Assembly: GCA_903959905.1 (NCBI GenBank)
Contig: CAJBYO010000014.1
Coordinates: forward strand, 29,295-93,294
Direction of reading: 5' to 3'
Origin: an uncultured Bacteroidales bacterium
Lineage (GTDB): Bacteria; Bacteroidota; Bacteroidia; Bacteroidales; FEN-979
Length of the DNA: 64,000 nt
The position numbers and the translations under genes are program-made. Below are positions 17,152 to 25,993 of this stretch, piece by piece (positions within the stretch are counted from its first letter, which is position 1; each line of letters starts with the position of its first letter). Below the pieces are notes generated by a model. That model searched no databases. It was not told the origin of the DNA and saw only the letters and a program-made list of their open reading frames with translations.

Positions 17152-18888
17152 ATGGAGATTGAGAAACTTGTTGAAGAGCGGGCCAAACAGTGGCTGACGG
17201 GAAGTTTTGACAGTGAAACAAAGGCCGCCGTGCAGGCGATGATGGATACGAACCCGGTTGAACTCACTGACTCATTTTACCGGGACCTTGAATTTGGTAC
17301 CGGTGGGTTAAGGGGTATCATGGGGGTTGGAACAAACCGGATGAACAAATACACGGTGGGAATGGCAACCCAGGGCCTGGCCAATTACCTGAAACTGATG
17401 TTCCCGGCGCTTAAGCCGATTAAAATGGCCATTTCGCACGACAGCCGGAACAACAGCAAATATTTTGCACGTATTGTTGCTGAAGTCCTTTCAGCAAACG
17501 GATTCACTGTTTACCTTTTTGACGACCTCCGTCCAACGCCCGAATTGTCATTTGCAATCAGGCATCTCGGCTGCCAGAGCGGTGTCATGGTCACAGCTTC
17601 TCATAATCCAAAAGAATACAACGGGTACAAAGCATACTGGGATGATGGTGCGCAGATGATCGCACCCCACGATGAAAATGTAATCCGGGAGGTCCAAAAG
17701 ATCACGTCTATCAATGATGTTAAATGGTCAGGGTTCAATGAAAACATTGTGAGCATCGGTTCTGAAATCGACAAGGCTTACCTCAACCTGGTGCAGGCGC
17801 TTACCCTGTCGCCTGACTCTGTGAAGCGGCATAAAGACCTGAAGATCGTTTATACGCCATTGCATGGCTGCGGCAGGGAACTGGTTCCTGAGATTCTGAA
17901 GCGCTTCGGGTTTGAAAACATCCACATGGTAAAGGAACAGGCTGTGCCCGATGGAAACTTTCCAACTGTTCATTCACCGAATCCGGAGGAGCACAATGCA
18001 CTTGACATGGCGATCAAACTCGCAGAAGAACTGCAGGCCGACCTTGTCATGGCAACTGATCCCGATGCCGACCGGGTTGGCATAGCAGTGAGAAACCACA
18101 AGAATGAAATGATCCTGCTCAACGGGAACCAGACTGCAGCATTGCTGTTTTATTATATTCTGACCCGATGGAAAGATAACAACCTGTTCAAAGGCAATGA
18201 ATTCATCGTATCAACCATTGTCACTACCAAGCTCATTTCCGCCATTGCCGGTTCATTCCAGGTTGAATATTTTGAATGCCTTACCGGCTTTAAATTTATT
18301 GCCGATGTAATCAGGCAAAACGAAGGCCGTAAGAAATACATCGTGGGCGGTGAAGAAAGCTACGGTTACCTCATTGGTGATTTTGTCCGTGATAAAGATG
18401 CAGTGAGCGCATGTGCCCTGATTGCTGAGGCTGCTGCATGGATGGCGGATTCAGGCAAGTCATTGTTTGACCTGCTACTTCAGATTTACCAGAAGTACGG
18501 ATTCTACAAGGAAGGCCTGATCTCGGTTACCCGCAAGGGGAAAAGTGGCGCTGAAGAAATCCAGCAGATCATGGTTGGCTACCGCAATACGCCTCCTGTT
18601 GAAGTCAATGGCTCACGGGTTGTTAAGATCATGGACTACCTGTTGCTGAAAGAAAAGGTGGTTGCCAGTGGTATTGAAAAACCGATTAATCTTCCAAAAT
18701 CAAATGTGCTCCAGTTTCTGCTTGAGGATGGCAGCATCATCAGTGTCAGGCCATCCGGCACCGAACCGAAGATTAAATTCTACTTTGGCGTACGTGAACA
18801 AATGGCAGGTATAGAGGAATTTGACATGACTGAGAGAAAGCTGGATGATAAAATTGCCGGCATTATTACTTCCATGAAACTAAAATAA
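17152..18888 (+). CDS. Phospho-sugar mutase (phosphoglucomutase/phosphomannomutase)
   Basis: The 578-residue alpha-D-phosphohexomutase has the N-terminal 'GTGGLRGIMGVG' sugar-binding entry, active-site phosphoserine in TASHNPKEYNGYK (Ser near 149), metal loop ATDPDADRVG (about 302-311), the sugar loop 'GGEESYGYLIGDFVRDKD' and phosphate-binding 'RPSGTEPKIKFY'. The length and motifs match the PgcA/Pgm2-like group active on glucose-1-phosphate, possibly also mannose- or ribose-phosphates. It would link central metabolism with the preceding nucleotide-sugar genes. It is followed after 7 bases by a DUF5063 gene. Confidence 0.92.
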   Translation: MEIEKLVEERAKQWLTGSFDSETKAAVQAMMDTNPVELTDSFYRDLEFGTGGLRGIMGVGTNRMNKYTVGMATQGLANYLKLMFPALKPIKMAISHDSRNNSKYFARIVAEVLSANGFTVYLFDDLRPTPELSFAIRHLGCQSGVMVTASHNPKEYNGYKAYWDDGAQMIAPHDENVIREVQKITSINDVKWSGFNENIVSIGSEIDKAYLNLVQALTLSPDSVKRHKDLKIVYTPLHGCGRELVPEILKRFGFENIHMVKEQAVPDGNFPTVHSPNPEEHNALDMAIKLAEELQADLVMATDPDADRVGIAVRNHKNEMILLNGNQTAALLFYYILTRWKDNNLFKGNEFIVSTIVTTKLISAIAGSFQVEYFECLTGFKFIADVIRQNEGRKKYIVGGEESYGYLIGDFVRDKDAVSACALIAEAAAWMADSGKSLFDLLLQIYQKYGFYKEGLISVTRKGKSGAEEIQQIMVGYRNTPPVEVNGSRVVKIMDYLLLKEKVVASGIEKPINLPKSNVLQFLLEDGSIISVRPSGTEPKIKFYFGVREQMAGIEEFDMTERKLDDKIAGIITSMKLK

Positions 18889-18895
18889 AAGTGTG

Positions 18896-19441
18896 ATGAC
18901 TGAAGAAAAAATGCCCTCCTCCGACGACCCTGTCTACTCGCGAAAAGTTCTTGAAATGCTTACGGTTGCAAATGAATTCTGCCTGTTCATGGAGAAGGCC
19001 GAAGACTATTCAATGCAGGAACTTTTAAATTTCCTGCAGAAGATATCTCCACTCATCTACCTGAAAAGCTCATTGCTTCCCGAAATCGACGTTTCGGATG
19101 AAGACGCTGTTGAACATTACGTGAGCGAAGAACAGTGGGAGGCAATGTTTAACCTGCTGTACAATAAATTCGGGGAGGAGGATAACTTCTTCTTTGTCGA
19201 CCACCATGAAAAAAGCCACAATGATTCCTTAAAAGGAAGCCTGGCAGAATCATACACCGACATTTACCAGGATCTGAAAGACTTTTTGCTGCTGTATCAG
19301 AAACCCCTGAAAGCATTCAAGGAAAACGCTGTAAGAGAATGCAGGCGGCTTTTCGAGTCGCGCTACGGCTACAAACTGATCAATGCCCAGGCTGCGATTC
19401 ACTGTATGCTATACCCGGAAGACAACGGCATCATTTTTTAA
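18896..19441 (+). CDS. DUF5063-family protein
   Basis: The product (181 residues) is soluble, acidic and mostly helical, with conserved stretches 'ISPLIYLKSSLLPEI' and 'HYVSEEQWEAMFNLL' and the C-terminal 'RYGYKLINAQAAIHCMLYPED', matching the Bacteroidota family DUF5063. Function is unknown. I chose ATG 18896; the preceding GTG would add one residue. Only 7 bases separate it from the phosphomutase gene, so the two are likely one transcript. Confidence 0.75.
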   Translation: MTEEKMPSSDDPVYSRKVLEMLTVANEFCLFMEKAEDYSMQELLNFLQKISPLIYLKSSLLPEIDVSDEDAVEHYVSEEQWEAMFNLLYNKFGEEDNFFFVDHHEKSHNDSLKGSLAESYTDIYQDLKDFLLLYQKPLKAFKENAVRECRRLFESRYGYKLINAQAAIHCMLYPEDNGIIF

Positions 19442-19456
19442 TGCCTTCTGATCCCC

Positions 19457-20485
19457 TCACTTTTTCAATGTGGTTTTATCCAGACGATTGAGCCCTTCAA
19501 TGGCTTTGTCATAGTTCACCCTGATCTTGAGCGTCTTCTGATAATCTTCATAGGCATGTTTATAATCACCGGCCAGTTCAAATGCATAACCGCGGTTGAA
19601 ATAGGCTTCAACATATTCTGGATCTTTTTTTATTGACTCAGTAAAAAACTGTACTGCTTTTGCAAAATCCTTGAGATAGACAAGGTAGATGTAGCCAGTG
19701 TTGAATGAGGCTTCCCGAAATGCAGAATCTGACCTGGCAAGCATCTGGTATGTGGCAATAGCCTTGTCGTATTTTCCTGTTTCCTGGTAGTGCAATCCTA
19801 GCATATAGAGGGCTTCCCTGCTCATCGGGCGCAGGTTCAGGGCGTTTTTAAAGTACAATTCTGCCATCGGGTCCTTTTTGACAGCATATAATTCGCCGAG
19901 TTCAACATACGCTTCGTAGTACTCCTGGTTTTTATCCACTGCCTGCTTCAGGTCGGCAACGGCATGTATCGTATCACCCTGCTCAAGCAACCCGATGGCC
20001 CTGGTAAAATAGGCTGCTGCATTCCCGTTATCAACGGCAAGGATTTGCTTGACAGTAATATAACAGTTCTTGTAATCCTTTACGATAAGGTACAGTTTGG
20101 CAAGTTTCAGAGCGGCATCCATATCCCCTGCATTTTTACTTCTTGCCTTGATGAGCGCATCCCTGCAGTCCTCAGGCTTCCCCATCAGCAGGTAGATATC
20201 AGAAAGCGTTACATAAAATGTTGACCTGGCACCGTCGAGGGAGATGGCCCGGTTTATGTCGCTGAGCGCTTTATCAAACTGATGGTCAAGCAGGTAAAAT
20301 TTCGCACGCTTGTTATACAAATCAGGATTTGAGACGTCACTTTCAATCTGTTTGTTCAGTAATGACAGGGTAACCTTTGATGAATCAGCGTTATCTGTCT
20401 GTCGTTTTCCGGCATCTTCTCCGCTCTGACAAGCGGAGAAGGCCATTACACAAATAAATACACAGGCAATAAAAGTTCTGTTCAT
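19457..20485 (-). CDS. Tetratricopeptide-repeat lipoprotein
   Basis: From ATG 20485 the protein begins MNRTFIACVFICVMAFSAC, a lipoprotein signal with lipobox Cys at position 19, and then carries about eight TPR units up to 'DKAIEGLNRLDK', many ending with an 'A..YFNRGYAFELAGDYKHA' pattern. A longer in-frame start at 20533 would place 16 extra residues before the signal and overlap recA, so it is rejected. It likely acts as a periplasmic or outer-membrane scaffold. The gene begins one base after the recA stop, so it is co-transcribed with recA, an uncommon neighbour. Confidence 0.85.
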   Translation of the reverse strand: MNRTFIACVFICVMAFSACQSGEDAGKRQTDNADSSKVTLSLLNKQIESDVSNPDLYNKRAKFYLLDHQFDKALSDINRAISLDGARSTFYVTLSDIYLLMGKPEDCRDALIKARSKNAGDMDAALKLAKLYLIVKDYKNCYITVKQILAVDNGNAAAYFTRAIGLLEQGDTIHAVADLKQAVDKNQEYYEAYVELGELYAVKKDPMAELYFKNALNLRPMSREALYMLGLHYQETGKYDKAIATYQMLARSDSAFREASFNTGYIYLVYLKDFAKAVQFFTESIKKDPEYVEAYFNRGYAFELAGDYKHAYEDYQKTLKIRVNYDKAIEGLNRLDKTTLKK

Positions 20486-20486
20486 C

Positions 20487-21491
20487 CTAAGCATGTGTGC
20501 TAAGTGCTTCCCTGATTTTAGCTTCCAGTTCATCGGCGAGTTCGGGGTTATCCTGGAGAATTTTCTTCACGGCATCTCGCCCCTGACCAAGCTTCGTATC
20601 TCCATAGCTGAACCATGAACCGCTTTTCTTGATAACATTGAGTTCAGTGGCCAGGTCAATGATTTCGAACGCCCTGGATATCCCTTCCCCAAAAATAATA
20701 TCAAATTCGGCTTTACGGAAAGGCGGGGCAACTTTGTTCTTTACCACCTTCACCTTCACATGGTTTCCGACAACATCTTCACCCTCTTTGATTTGCGTTT
20801 GCCTGCGGATGTCAAGCCTCACCGATGCATAGAATTTCAATGCATTGCCACCGGTGGTGGTTTCAGGGTTTCCAAACATCACACCGATCTTCTCGCGGAG
20901 CTGGTTGATAAAAATACAGCAGGTCGCCGTTTTGCTGATGGTTGAGGTCAATTTCCTCAGTGCCTGCGACATCAGACGTGCCTGCAGACCCATTTTTGAA
21001 TCTCCCATCTCCCCTTCAATTTCACTTTTCGGGGTGAGGGCAGCTACAGAGTCGATGACGATAATGTCAATCGCCCCCGAACGAATCAGGTTCTCGGTGA
21101 TCTCAAGTGCCTGCTCGCCGTTATCTGGCTGGGAGACCAGCAGATTCTCAACATCTACACCCAGTTTTTGGGCATAAAAGCGGTCAAAGGCATGCTCCGC
21201 ATCAATAAATGCTGCGATACCGCCAGCTTTTTGCGACTCAGCGATCGCATGAAGGGCGAGTGTCGTCTTTCCCGACGATTCCGGCCCGTAAATTTCAATC
21301 ACGCGGCCTTTTGGCAAACCGCCGATTCCCAGTGCTGCATCAAGTCCAATGGATCCGGTAGATATTACATCAACCGCTTCAATGGCATTGTCACCCAAAC
21401 GCATGATGGTCCCTTTCCCATACGTTTTTTCCAGTTTATCCAGCGTAAGCTGCAGGGCCTTGATCTTTTCTTTGTTCACTTCGTTTGACAT
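20487..21491 (-). CDS. recA: RecA recombinase
   Basis: The 334-residue protein shows [15 protein letters not shown] (Walker A), 'FIDAEHAFD', the Walker B '[22 protein letters not shown]' and loop L2 '[22 protein letters not shown]'. It performs strand exchange and stimulates self-cleavage of S24 repressors such as the one at 8803. The start MSNEVNKEK at 21491 is preceded by a strong Shine-Dalgarno AAAGGAGG; a longer reading from 21518 merely translates that site. Short GACGCAC palindromes lie upstream, but no TAATCATTA operator. C-terminus is short, without the usual acidic tail. Confidence 0.97.
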   Translation of the reverse strand: MSNEVNKEKIKALQLTLDKLEKTYGKGTIMRLGDNAIEAVDVISTGSIGLDAALGIGGLPKGRVIEIYGPESSGKTTLALHAIAESQKAGGIAAFIDAEHAFDRFYAQKLGVDVENLLVSQPDNGEQALEITENLIRSGAIDIIVIDSVAALTPKSEIEGEMGDSKMGLQARLMSQALRKLTSTISKTATCCIFINQLREKIGVMFGNPETTTGGNALKFYASVRLDIRRQTQIKEGEDVVGNHVKVKVVKNKVAPPFRKAEFDIIFGEGISRAFEIIDLATELNVIKKSGSWFSYGDTKLGQGRDAVKKILQDNPELADELEAKIREALSTHA

Positions 21492-21510
21492 GGTTTTTCC
21501 TCCTTTTAAG

Positions 21511-21611
21511 CGACGCACGGTGGTGCGTGTTTGCGGTTAATGATCCTTTGTGACCTGGCCAAGACGCACGATGCGCGGCTTTACATGGTCGAGACGCACT
21601 GCGGTGCGTCT
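21511..21611. repeat. Three degenerate GACGCAC palindromes upstream of recA
   Basis: Three copies of GACGCAC-n4-GTGCGT-like palindromes occur at 21512-21528, 21563-21577 (partly decayed) and 21593-21610. The last, GACGCAC-tgcg-GTGCGTC, is perfect and abuts the bcp stop codon. The first sits directly before the recA Shine-Dalgarno sequence. Confidence 0.7.
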
Positions 21612-22070
21612 TTACAATGATTTCAGGATCTGCGCCGTATGGTTTTTTGTATCTACTTTGGTAAAGATTTGTGCGATTTTTCCTTCTTCATCAACGATAA
21701 ATGTCATCCGGTTGATGCCCTCATATTCTTTTCCGTAAAGCTTCTTTTTTCCCCACACGCCATAATCCATAATTATTTTCTTTGCTTTATCGGGAATCAG
21801 GGCAAAAGGTAATACATATTTTTCAGAAAAATTTTTATGCGACTTTTCATCGTCGGCGCTGATGCCGATAATTTCGAATCCTTTATCCCTGAGGTCCTGA
21901 TAGTTGTCCCTCAAATTACACGCCTCGGCCGTGCAACCGGGGGTGTTGTCTTTTGGATAGAAATAGATGATCACCTTGCGGCCCTTCATCGACGCCAGCG
22001 AAACCTGGTTGCCATGCTGATCAGCACCCTCTATCGCAGGAGCAACATCCCCTATCTTTAATTGAGCCAT
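21612..22070 (-). CDS. bcp: Thioredoxin-dependent thiol peroxidase (bacterioferritin comigratory protein)
   Basis: The 152-residue atypical 2-Cys/1-Cys peroxiredoxin has the BCP signature 'FYPKDNTPGCTAEACNLRD' with the peroxidatic Cys in PGCT and the resolving Cys five residues later. It reduces hydroperoxides with thioredoxin. It lies upstream of recA on the same strand, separated by a 120-base gap full of palindromes. A minus-strand TAATTTTG box at 22114-22121 probably drives it. Confidence 0.95.
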   Translation of the reverse strand: MAQLKIGDVAPAIEGADQHGNQVSLASMKGRKVIIYFYPKDNTPGCTAEACNLRDNYQDLRDKGFEIIGISADDEKSHKNFSEKYVLPFALIPDKAKKIIMDYGVWGKKKLYGKEYEGINRMTFIVDEEGKIAQIFTKVDTKNHTAQILKSL

Positions 22071-22113
22071 AATCAGATTGTTAAAATTAGATTTATCTTA
22101 ATTTACAAGGGTT

Positions 22114-22121
22114 CAAAATTA
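22114..22121 (-). promoter_or_regulatory. Minus-7 box for bcp
   Basis: On the minus strand the bases read TAATTTTG, 43 bases before the bcp ATG. Confidence 0.45.
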
Positions 22122-22172
22122 GGCATTATGAACAGAACAGCACCTCATTTGATTCCCGAGTTATCAACAAAT

Positions 22173-22817
22173 TCATGTTGCCTGATTCGTCAGGAAAAAC
22201 CTGCAAAACTCCTTTAGTCCGCATGTTTCACATTTGGGCTTGCGGGCAATGCAAACATACCGGCCATGGAGAATCAGCCAGTGATGGGCAATCGATCGAA
22301 GGTTCTCAGGGATATGCCTGACCAGTTGCTGCTCTGTTTGCAGCGGATTTTTAGCATTGGTCGTTAACCCGATGCGGTCAGACACCCTGAAAACATGGGT
22401 ATCAACAGCAAGAGCCGGTGCATCATAGATCACAGAAGCCAGCACATTGGCGCTTTTCCTGCCAATCCCGGGTATCTTTTGCATTTCATCAACATCCCGC
22501 GGGAGGACACTTCCGTAATTTTGAACCAGCACTTTCGCCATGGAGATAAGGTTCTTTGTTTTGTTATTGGGGTAGGAACAGCTTCTGATCAGTTCAAAAA
22601 CCCTGGCAGGATCTGCGCCGGCCAGGGAAGCGGGATCGGGAAATTCGACAAAAAACGGGGGAGTGATCATGTTCACCCGTTTATCGGTGCACTGTGCAGA
22701 GAGGATGACTGAAACCACAAGCTGATATGGGTCAGTATACTTCAATTCGGTTTCAGCCACAGGGTGATTGGTCAGGAAATAGTCCAGGACCAGCCTGAAC
22801 CGTTCTTCTTTTCTCAT
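22173..22817 (-). CDS. nth: Endonuclease III (DNA glycosylase/AP lyase)
   Basis: The 214-residue HhH-GPD protein has the hairpin 'IPGIGRKSANVLASV' with the catalytic Lys, the catalytic Asp in 'VDTHVFRVSDRIGL', and a C-terminal [4Fe-4S] site CX6CX2CX5C ('CIARKPKCETCGLKEFC'). It removes oxidised pyrimidines and cleaves the abasic site. I use ATG 22817 (MRKEERFRL), because the longer reading to 22835 needs a TTG start and adds residues not typical of Nth. The gene is divergent from the FAD reductase gene. Confidence 0.94.
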   Translation of the reverse strand: MRKEERFRLVLDYFLTNHPVAETELKYTDPYQLVVSVILSAQCTDKRVNMITPPFFVEFPDPASLAGADPARVFELIRSCSYPNNKTKNLISMAKVLVQNYGSVLPRDVDEMQKIPGIGRKSANVLASVIYDAPALAVDTHVFRVSDRIGLTTNAKNPLQTEQQLVRHIPENLRSIAHHWLILHGRYVCIARKPKCETCGLKEFCRFFLTNQAT

Positions 22818-22889
22818 GAAAATGTGTTTAAGCAAAAATGCAAAAAATCCGGGATTATTCTGTTAAGTTTGTCAACAATTTGATCCACG

Positions 22890-24122
22890 ATGGCATTATT
22901 TGACTTTGACATGCTGATTGCGGGCGCAGGGCCGGCAGGATGCACCCTCGCGCTCCATCTTGCTCCGACCGGGCTTCAGATCGGGATAATTGAAAAAGAT
23001 ATTTTCCCGCGTCAAAAGATATGCGGAGATGCGCTGAGCGGCAAAGTGCTGTCGGTCATGAAACGCCTTCCGGGAGATGTTTTTCATGATTTTGAGAACA
23101 CAGTCGCGAAAATTCCATCGTCCGGCATCAGGTTTACCGCACCCAATCACAAATCCATTGATGTGCCGTTTTTGCGCTCCCCTGCGCCGGGCCAGTCCGC
23201 ACCCGGATATGTATGCAGGCGGAGTGATTTTGATCAGTTTTTGTTTGACCGGTTGAAGGCCTACCCAAATGTATCTGTATTTGAAGGTGATGCCGTGGTA
23301 TCAGCCATGGTACAGCCCGGTTTTGCAATGGTAAAAACCGGGAAACATGAATTCCGGGGCAAGGTGATTGCCGCCGCCGACGGAGTGCATTCAATCGTCA
23401 GGAAATCACTTCATAATACCCACCCAGACAAGAAACACTATTGCGTCGGCATCAGGGGATACTATGAAAATGTTACCGGGACCCATCCCGAAAATTACAT
23501 TGAGCTTATCTTTTTAAAGGAACTGCTGCCAGGTTATTTCTGGATATTTCCGTCAACGGGAGGGCTTGTCAATGCAGGGTTTGGGGTGCTCAGGAGCCGA
23601 ATATCAGAGAAAAAAGTAAACCTGGTCCACATGCTCGATAATATTATTGCCTCCCATCCGCTTATCGCACCCAGGTTCAAAAATGCCAACCTCACCGGTA
23701 AAGCTGAAGCACACTCACTGCCCCTGGGCACCTTTCAGATGGCCAGGACGGGCAACAGGTTTCTTCTTCTCGGAGATGCAGGGTTCCTCGTTGACCCGTT
23801 CAGCGGCGAAGGGATCGGGAATGCGATGGCCAGCGGCGAAATCGCAGCGCAGATCCTGCGGGAAAACTTCAGCAGCAATGTGTTTTCAGCAGAATCTTTG
23901 GCCACCTATGATGCCCGGATCCGGAAAAGATTTTCACAGGAGTTCAGAACGATGACCGTGATGCAATACCTTGCATCATACCCGCGACTGATCAACCTGG
24001 TGATTAATAAATCACTGAAAAACAAGGAGCTTGGCGATATGCTGTCGGCCATGTATACAAACCCCGACATAATGACAAAACTCACCAGGCCAGGGTTTTA
24101 CGCAAGGCTGTTGTTCAGGTAA
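22890..24122 (+). CDS. FAD-dependent geranylgeranyl reductase-family oxidoreductase
   Basis: The 410-residue flavoprotein starts with 'FDMLIAGAGPAGCTLALHLA' (FAD GxGxxG near 10-17), has 'RQKICGDALSGKV', and the second FAD motif 'LLGDAGFLVDPFSGEGIGNAM' (about 293-313). These match the GG-reductase/digeranylgeranyl-glycerophospholipid reductase group, which reduces isoprenoid double bonds; in Bacteroidota such enzymes may modify menaquinone or other polyprenyl lipids. No isoprenoid genes are adjacent, so substrate is unknown. Start ATG 22890. Confidence 0.8.
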   Translation: MALFDFDMLIAGAGPAGCTLALHLAPTGLQIGIIEKDIFPRQKICGDALSGKVLSVMKRLPGDVFHDFENTVAKIPSSGIRFTAPNHKSIDVPFLRSPAPGQSAPGYVCRRSDFDQFLFDRLKAYPNVSVFEGDAVVSAMVQPGFAMVKTGKHEFRGKVIAAADGVHSIVRKSLHNTHPDKKHYCVGIRGYYENVTGTHPENYIELIFLKELLPGYFWIFPSTGGLVNAGFGVLRSRISEKKVNLVHMLDNIIASHPLIAPRFKNANLTGKAEAHSLPLGTFQMARTGNRFLLLGDAGFLVDPFSGEGIGNAMASGEIAAQILRENFSSNVFSAESLATYDARIRKRFSQEFRTMTVMQYLASYPRLINLVINKSLKNKELGDMLSAMYTNPDIMTKLTRPGFYARLLFR

Positions 24123-24135
24123 TCTGAAAAGGCTG

Positions 24136-25272
24136 TTAATTTCCGTGAAGTATGGTTACAGAGCCCTTGAAGACTTCATCACGGTACTGACCGGTGCAGT
24201 TGAGGATGTAAAAATAGGTGCCGTCGGAAAGCCGGTCACCGTCCCAGTCATTGGTTTTGTAATTTTTCTGGTTGAACACCTTCCTTCCCCATCGGTCAAA
24301 GACAAGCAGTTCAGTTGCCAGGTAGGCCTCGCGATAGTCCTTGGTCCTGTCATCCTTCAATTCAACTGCAAACTGATCGTTAATCCTGTCGCCATTCGGG
24401 GTAAAAACATTCGGGATATCAAGTTCTGCCACTTTGATGGTGAGGATGTGCTTAATGACGGTATCACAGCCGTTAAAATCTGTAAAACTCAGCCTGACGC
24501 TGATCTCACCAGGTTGTATGGTATCACTGTAGAGATGCGAGGCCGGATTCAGATTGGGAATGCGAATCTTGTCACCAAAATCCCATGTCCAGTTGGTAAG
24601 ATATTTTTGCATTGAATCCGGGAAAGACACCTGCACCGTCGGGTTTGTTAAATAGATGGTATCCCTGGGGCTGAAGGTGAAATCCACTTTCGGCAATTTA
24701 AGCACATCCACAAAATAAAGGCTGTCGAGATGGCAACTGTTGGAATCAGTCACAGTAAAGAGATGGTTCCCGGGACAGAGTCCGTAAACAATGGTATCCT
24801 GAGAATGGCCGCCACTCCACTGATAATGATAAGGCGGTAATCCTCCGGATATCAAGGTCTTGAACTGTCCCTTGCAAAGTGGCTTCATGGATGTATCAAC
24901 GGTTGGGCACCCGAGCGGATTATACCTGTAAAGCGTGTCAATAAACATCCGTGGATGCATGCGCAGTATCACATCATTGCTTATGGCACTGTCGGGACCA
25001 AGGTAAACAATGCAACGGTAAAGGCCGGGAGAACTTTCAACCACCTTTGAGATGGTATAAACAGAATCTGTTGTACCAGATCCGGTCAGTGTAATGAAAT
25101 TCTTTTGCCACTTATACGTCACTTTCGCATTCCCATTCCCGGTAACCAGGGTTGTATACGTTATACTGTCATGATAGCATAACGTCGTATCAGCAGGACT
25201 GACAACAACCTGCAACTGGCCAAAGGCGACAATACTGCAGAAAAAGAAGAGGAATGGAAGAAAATGTTTCAT
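24136..25272 (-). CDS. Secreted PKD/Ig-like protein with T9SS type B (gliding-motility C-terminal) domain
   Basis: From ATG 25272 the protein (378 residues) begins with a signal peptide MKHFLPFLFFFCSIVAFG, followed by Ig-like and PKD-type beta domains ('WQKNFITLTGSG', 'WTWDFGDKIRIPN') and ends with the CHU_C/type B sorting domain: 'IPNVFTPNGDRINDQF', 'VFDRWGRKVFNQKNY', 'DWDGDRLSDGTYFYIL'. Type B substrates are exported by the type IX secretion system and can be attached or released at the surface. The four-residue longer reading to 25284 uses TTG. No T9SS component genes are in the window. Confidence 0.88.
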   Translation of the reverse strand: MKHFLPFLFFFCSIVAFGQLQVVVSPADTTLCYHDSITYTTLVTGNGNAKVTYKWQKNFITLTGSGTTDSVYTISKVVESSPGLYRCIVYLGPDSAISNDVILRMHPRMFIDTLYRYNPLGCPTVDTSMKPLCKGQFKTLISGGLPPYHYQWSGGHSQDTIVYGLCPGNHLFTVTDSNSCHLDSLYFVDVLKLPKVDFTFSPRDTIYLTNPTVQVSFPDSMQKYLTNWTWDFGDKIRIPNLNPASHLYSDTIQPGEISVRLSFTDFNGCDTVIKHILTIKVAELDIPNVFTPNGDRINDQFAVELKDDRTKDYREAYLATELLVFDRWGRKVFNQKNYKTNDWDGDRLSDGTYFYILNCTGQYRDEVFKGSVTILHGN

Positions 25273-25292
25273 CTGGGATTTCAATACAACCG

Positions 25293-25300
25293 CAAAAATA
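25293..25300 (-). promoter_or_regulatory. Minus-7 box for the T9SS-B protein gene
   Basis: Minus strand reads TATTTTTG, 20 bases before the chosen ATG at 25272. Confidence 0.4.
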
Positions 25301-25380
25301 AGAATTTCTTTGATTCCGGCTACTTATTCAGTAAACGCTTCAAATCGCAGATTAGTATCCCGGCTGAAAATCTGATTAAC

Positions 25381-25743
25381 TCAGTAGCGATGGTTTGAAA
25401 CCATGATCAGTGTGCAGGCGTTGACCACTTCTATGCCGGCAGCAGTAAGTACTTCAGCGAATGCAGGAGATTCGGTACCCGGATTAAAAATAACCCTTTT
25501 GGGCTTTAACCCCAGGATGTAATCATAGTAAGCCGGAAGGTTCCTTGTGCCAATATAAATGGTTACCGTGTGAATGTTCTCAAATTTGGAGAAAGGTTTT
25601 TCAATCCTTACCCCGTTGATTTCCCCCTCCCTCAGTCCTACCGCCACCACAGGGATGTTGCCATACCGGAGCTTTCTCACCGCCATAAATGAGAACCGCT
25701 CAGGATTCATGCTGGCACCCAGGACCAAGGTTTTCTTCTTCAC
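25381..25743 (-). CDS. CoA-binding-domain protein (YccU-like)
   Basis: The 120-residue single-domain Rossmann protein has 'TLVLGASMNPERFSFMAVRKL', 'GNIPVVAVGLREGEINGV' and 'PKRVIFNPGTESPAFAEVL', matching the small CoA_binding_2 family. The first codon is GTG at 25743. Function is unknown; relatives bind CoA or a nucleotide. A 96-base gap separates it from the T9SS-B gene downstream. Confidence 0.85.
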   Translation of the reverse strand: MKKKTLVLGASMNPERFSFMAVRKLRYGNIPVVAVGLREGEINGVRIEKPFSKFENIHTVTIYIGTRNLPAYYDYILGLKPKRVIFNPGTESPAFAEVLTAAGIEVVNACTLIMVSNHRY

Positions 25744-25993
25744 GTGTTAATTAATTCACAATTATGGGCAAAAGTAAATAAAATCAGTCAAAACGGCTGA
25801 AAAAATGAATTGTAGTTGTACATTTTCTTAAAATTCTCAACCTGTGTGTTTTGCCGGGAATTTGCGATTTGATCGGTCACAATCTCCCCCCCCTGTTGCA
25901 TGGCTTTTGCTTGATTCTGCAATGCATGACAAGGCAGATGAATTCTATGATTCAGTGGAACCAGGGGCAAGTTATTCTCCGCAACAGGTAAAA
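25744..25993. other. Intergenic stretch without a supported gene
   Basis: The 250 bases between the CoA-binding gene and the MORN-type gene hold only a 60-codon minus-strand frame of odd composition and a C8 run near 25890. I see no RNA gene or repeat. It may be a decayed gene. Confidence 0.4.

Noticed and set aside
25788..25970. 60-codon minus-strand frame in the 250-base gap
   Set aside because: No start context, odd composition and no family features; more likely chance or a relic.
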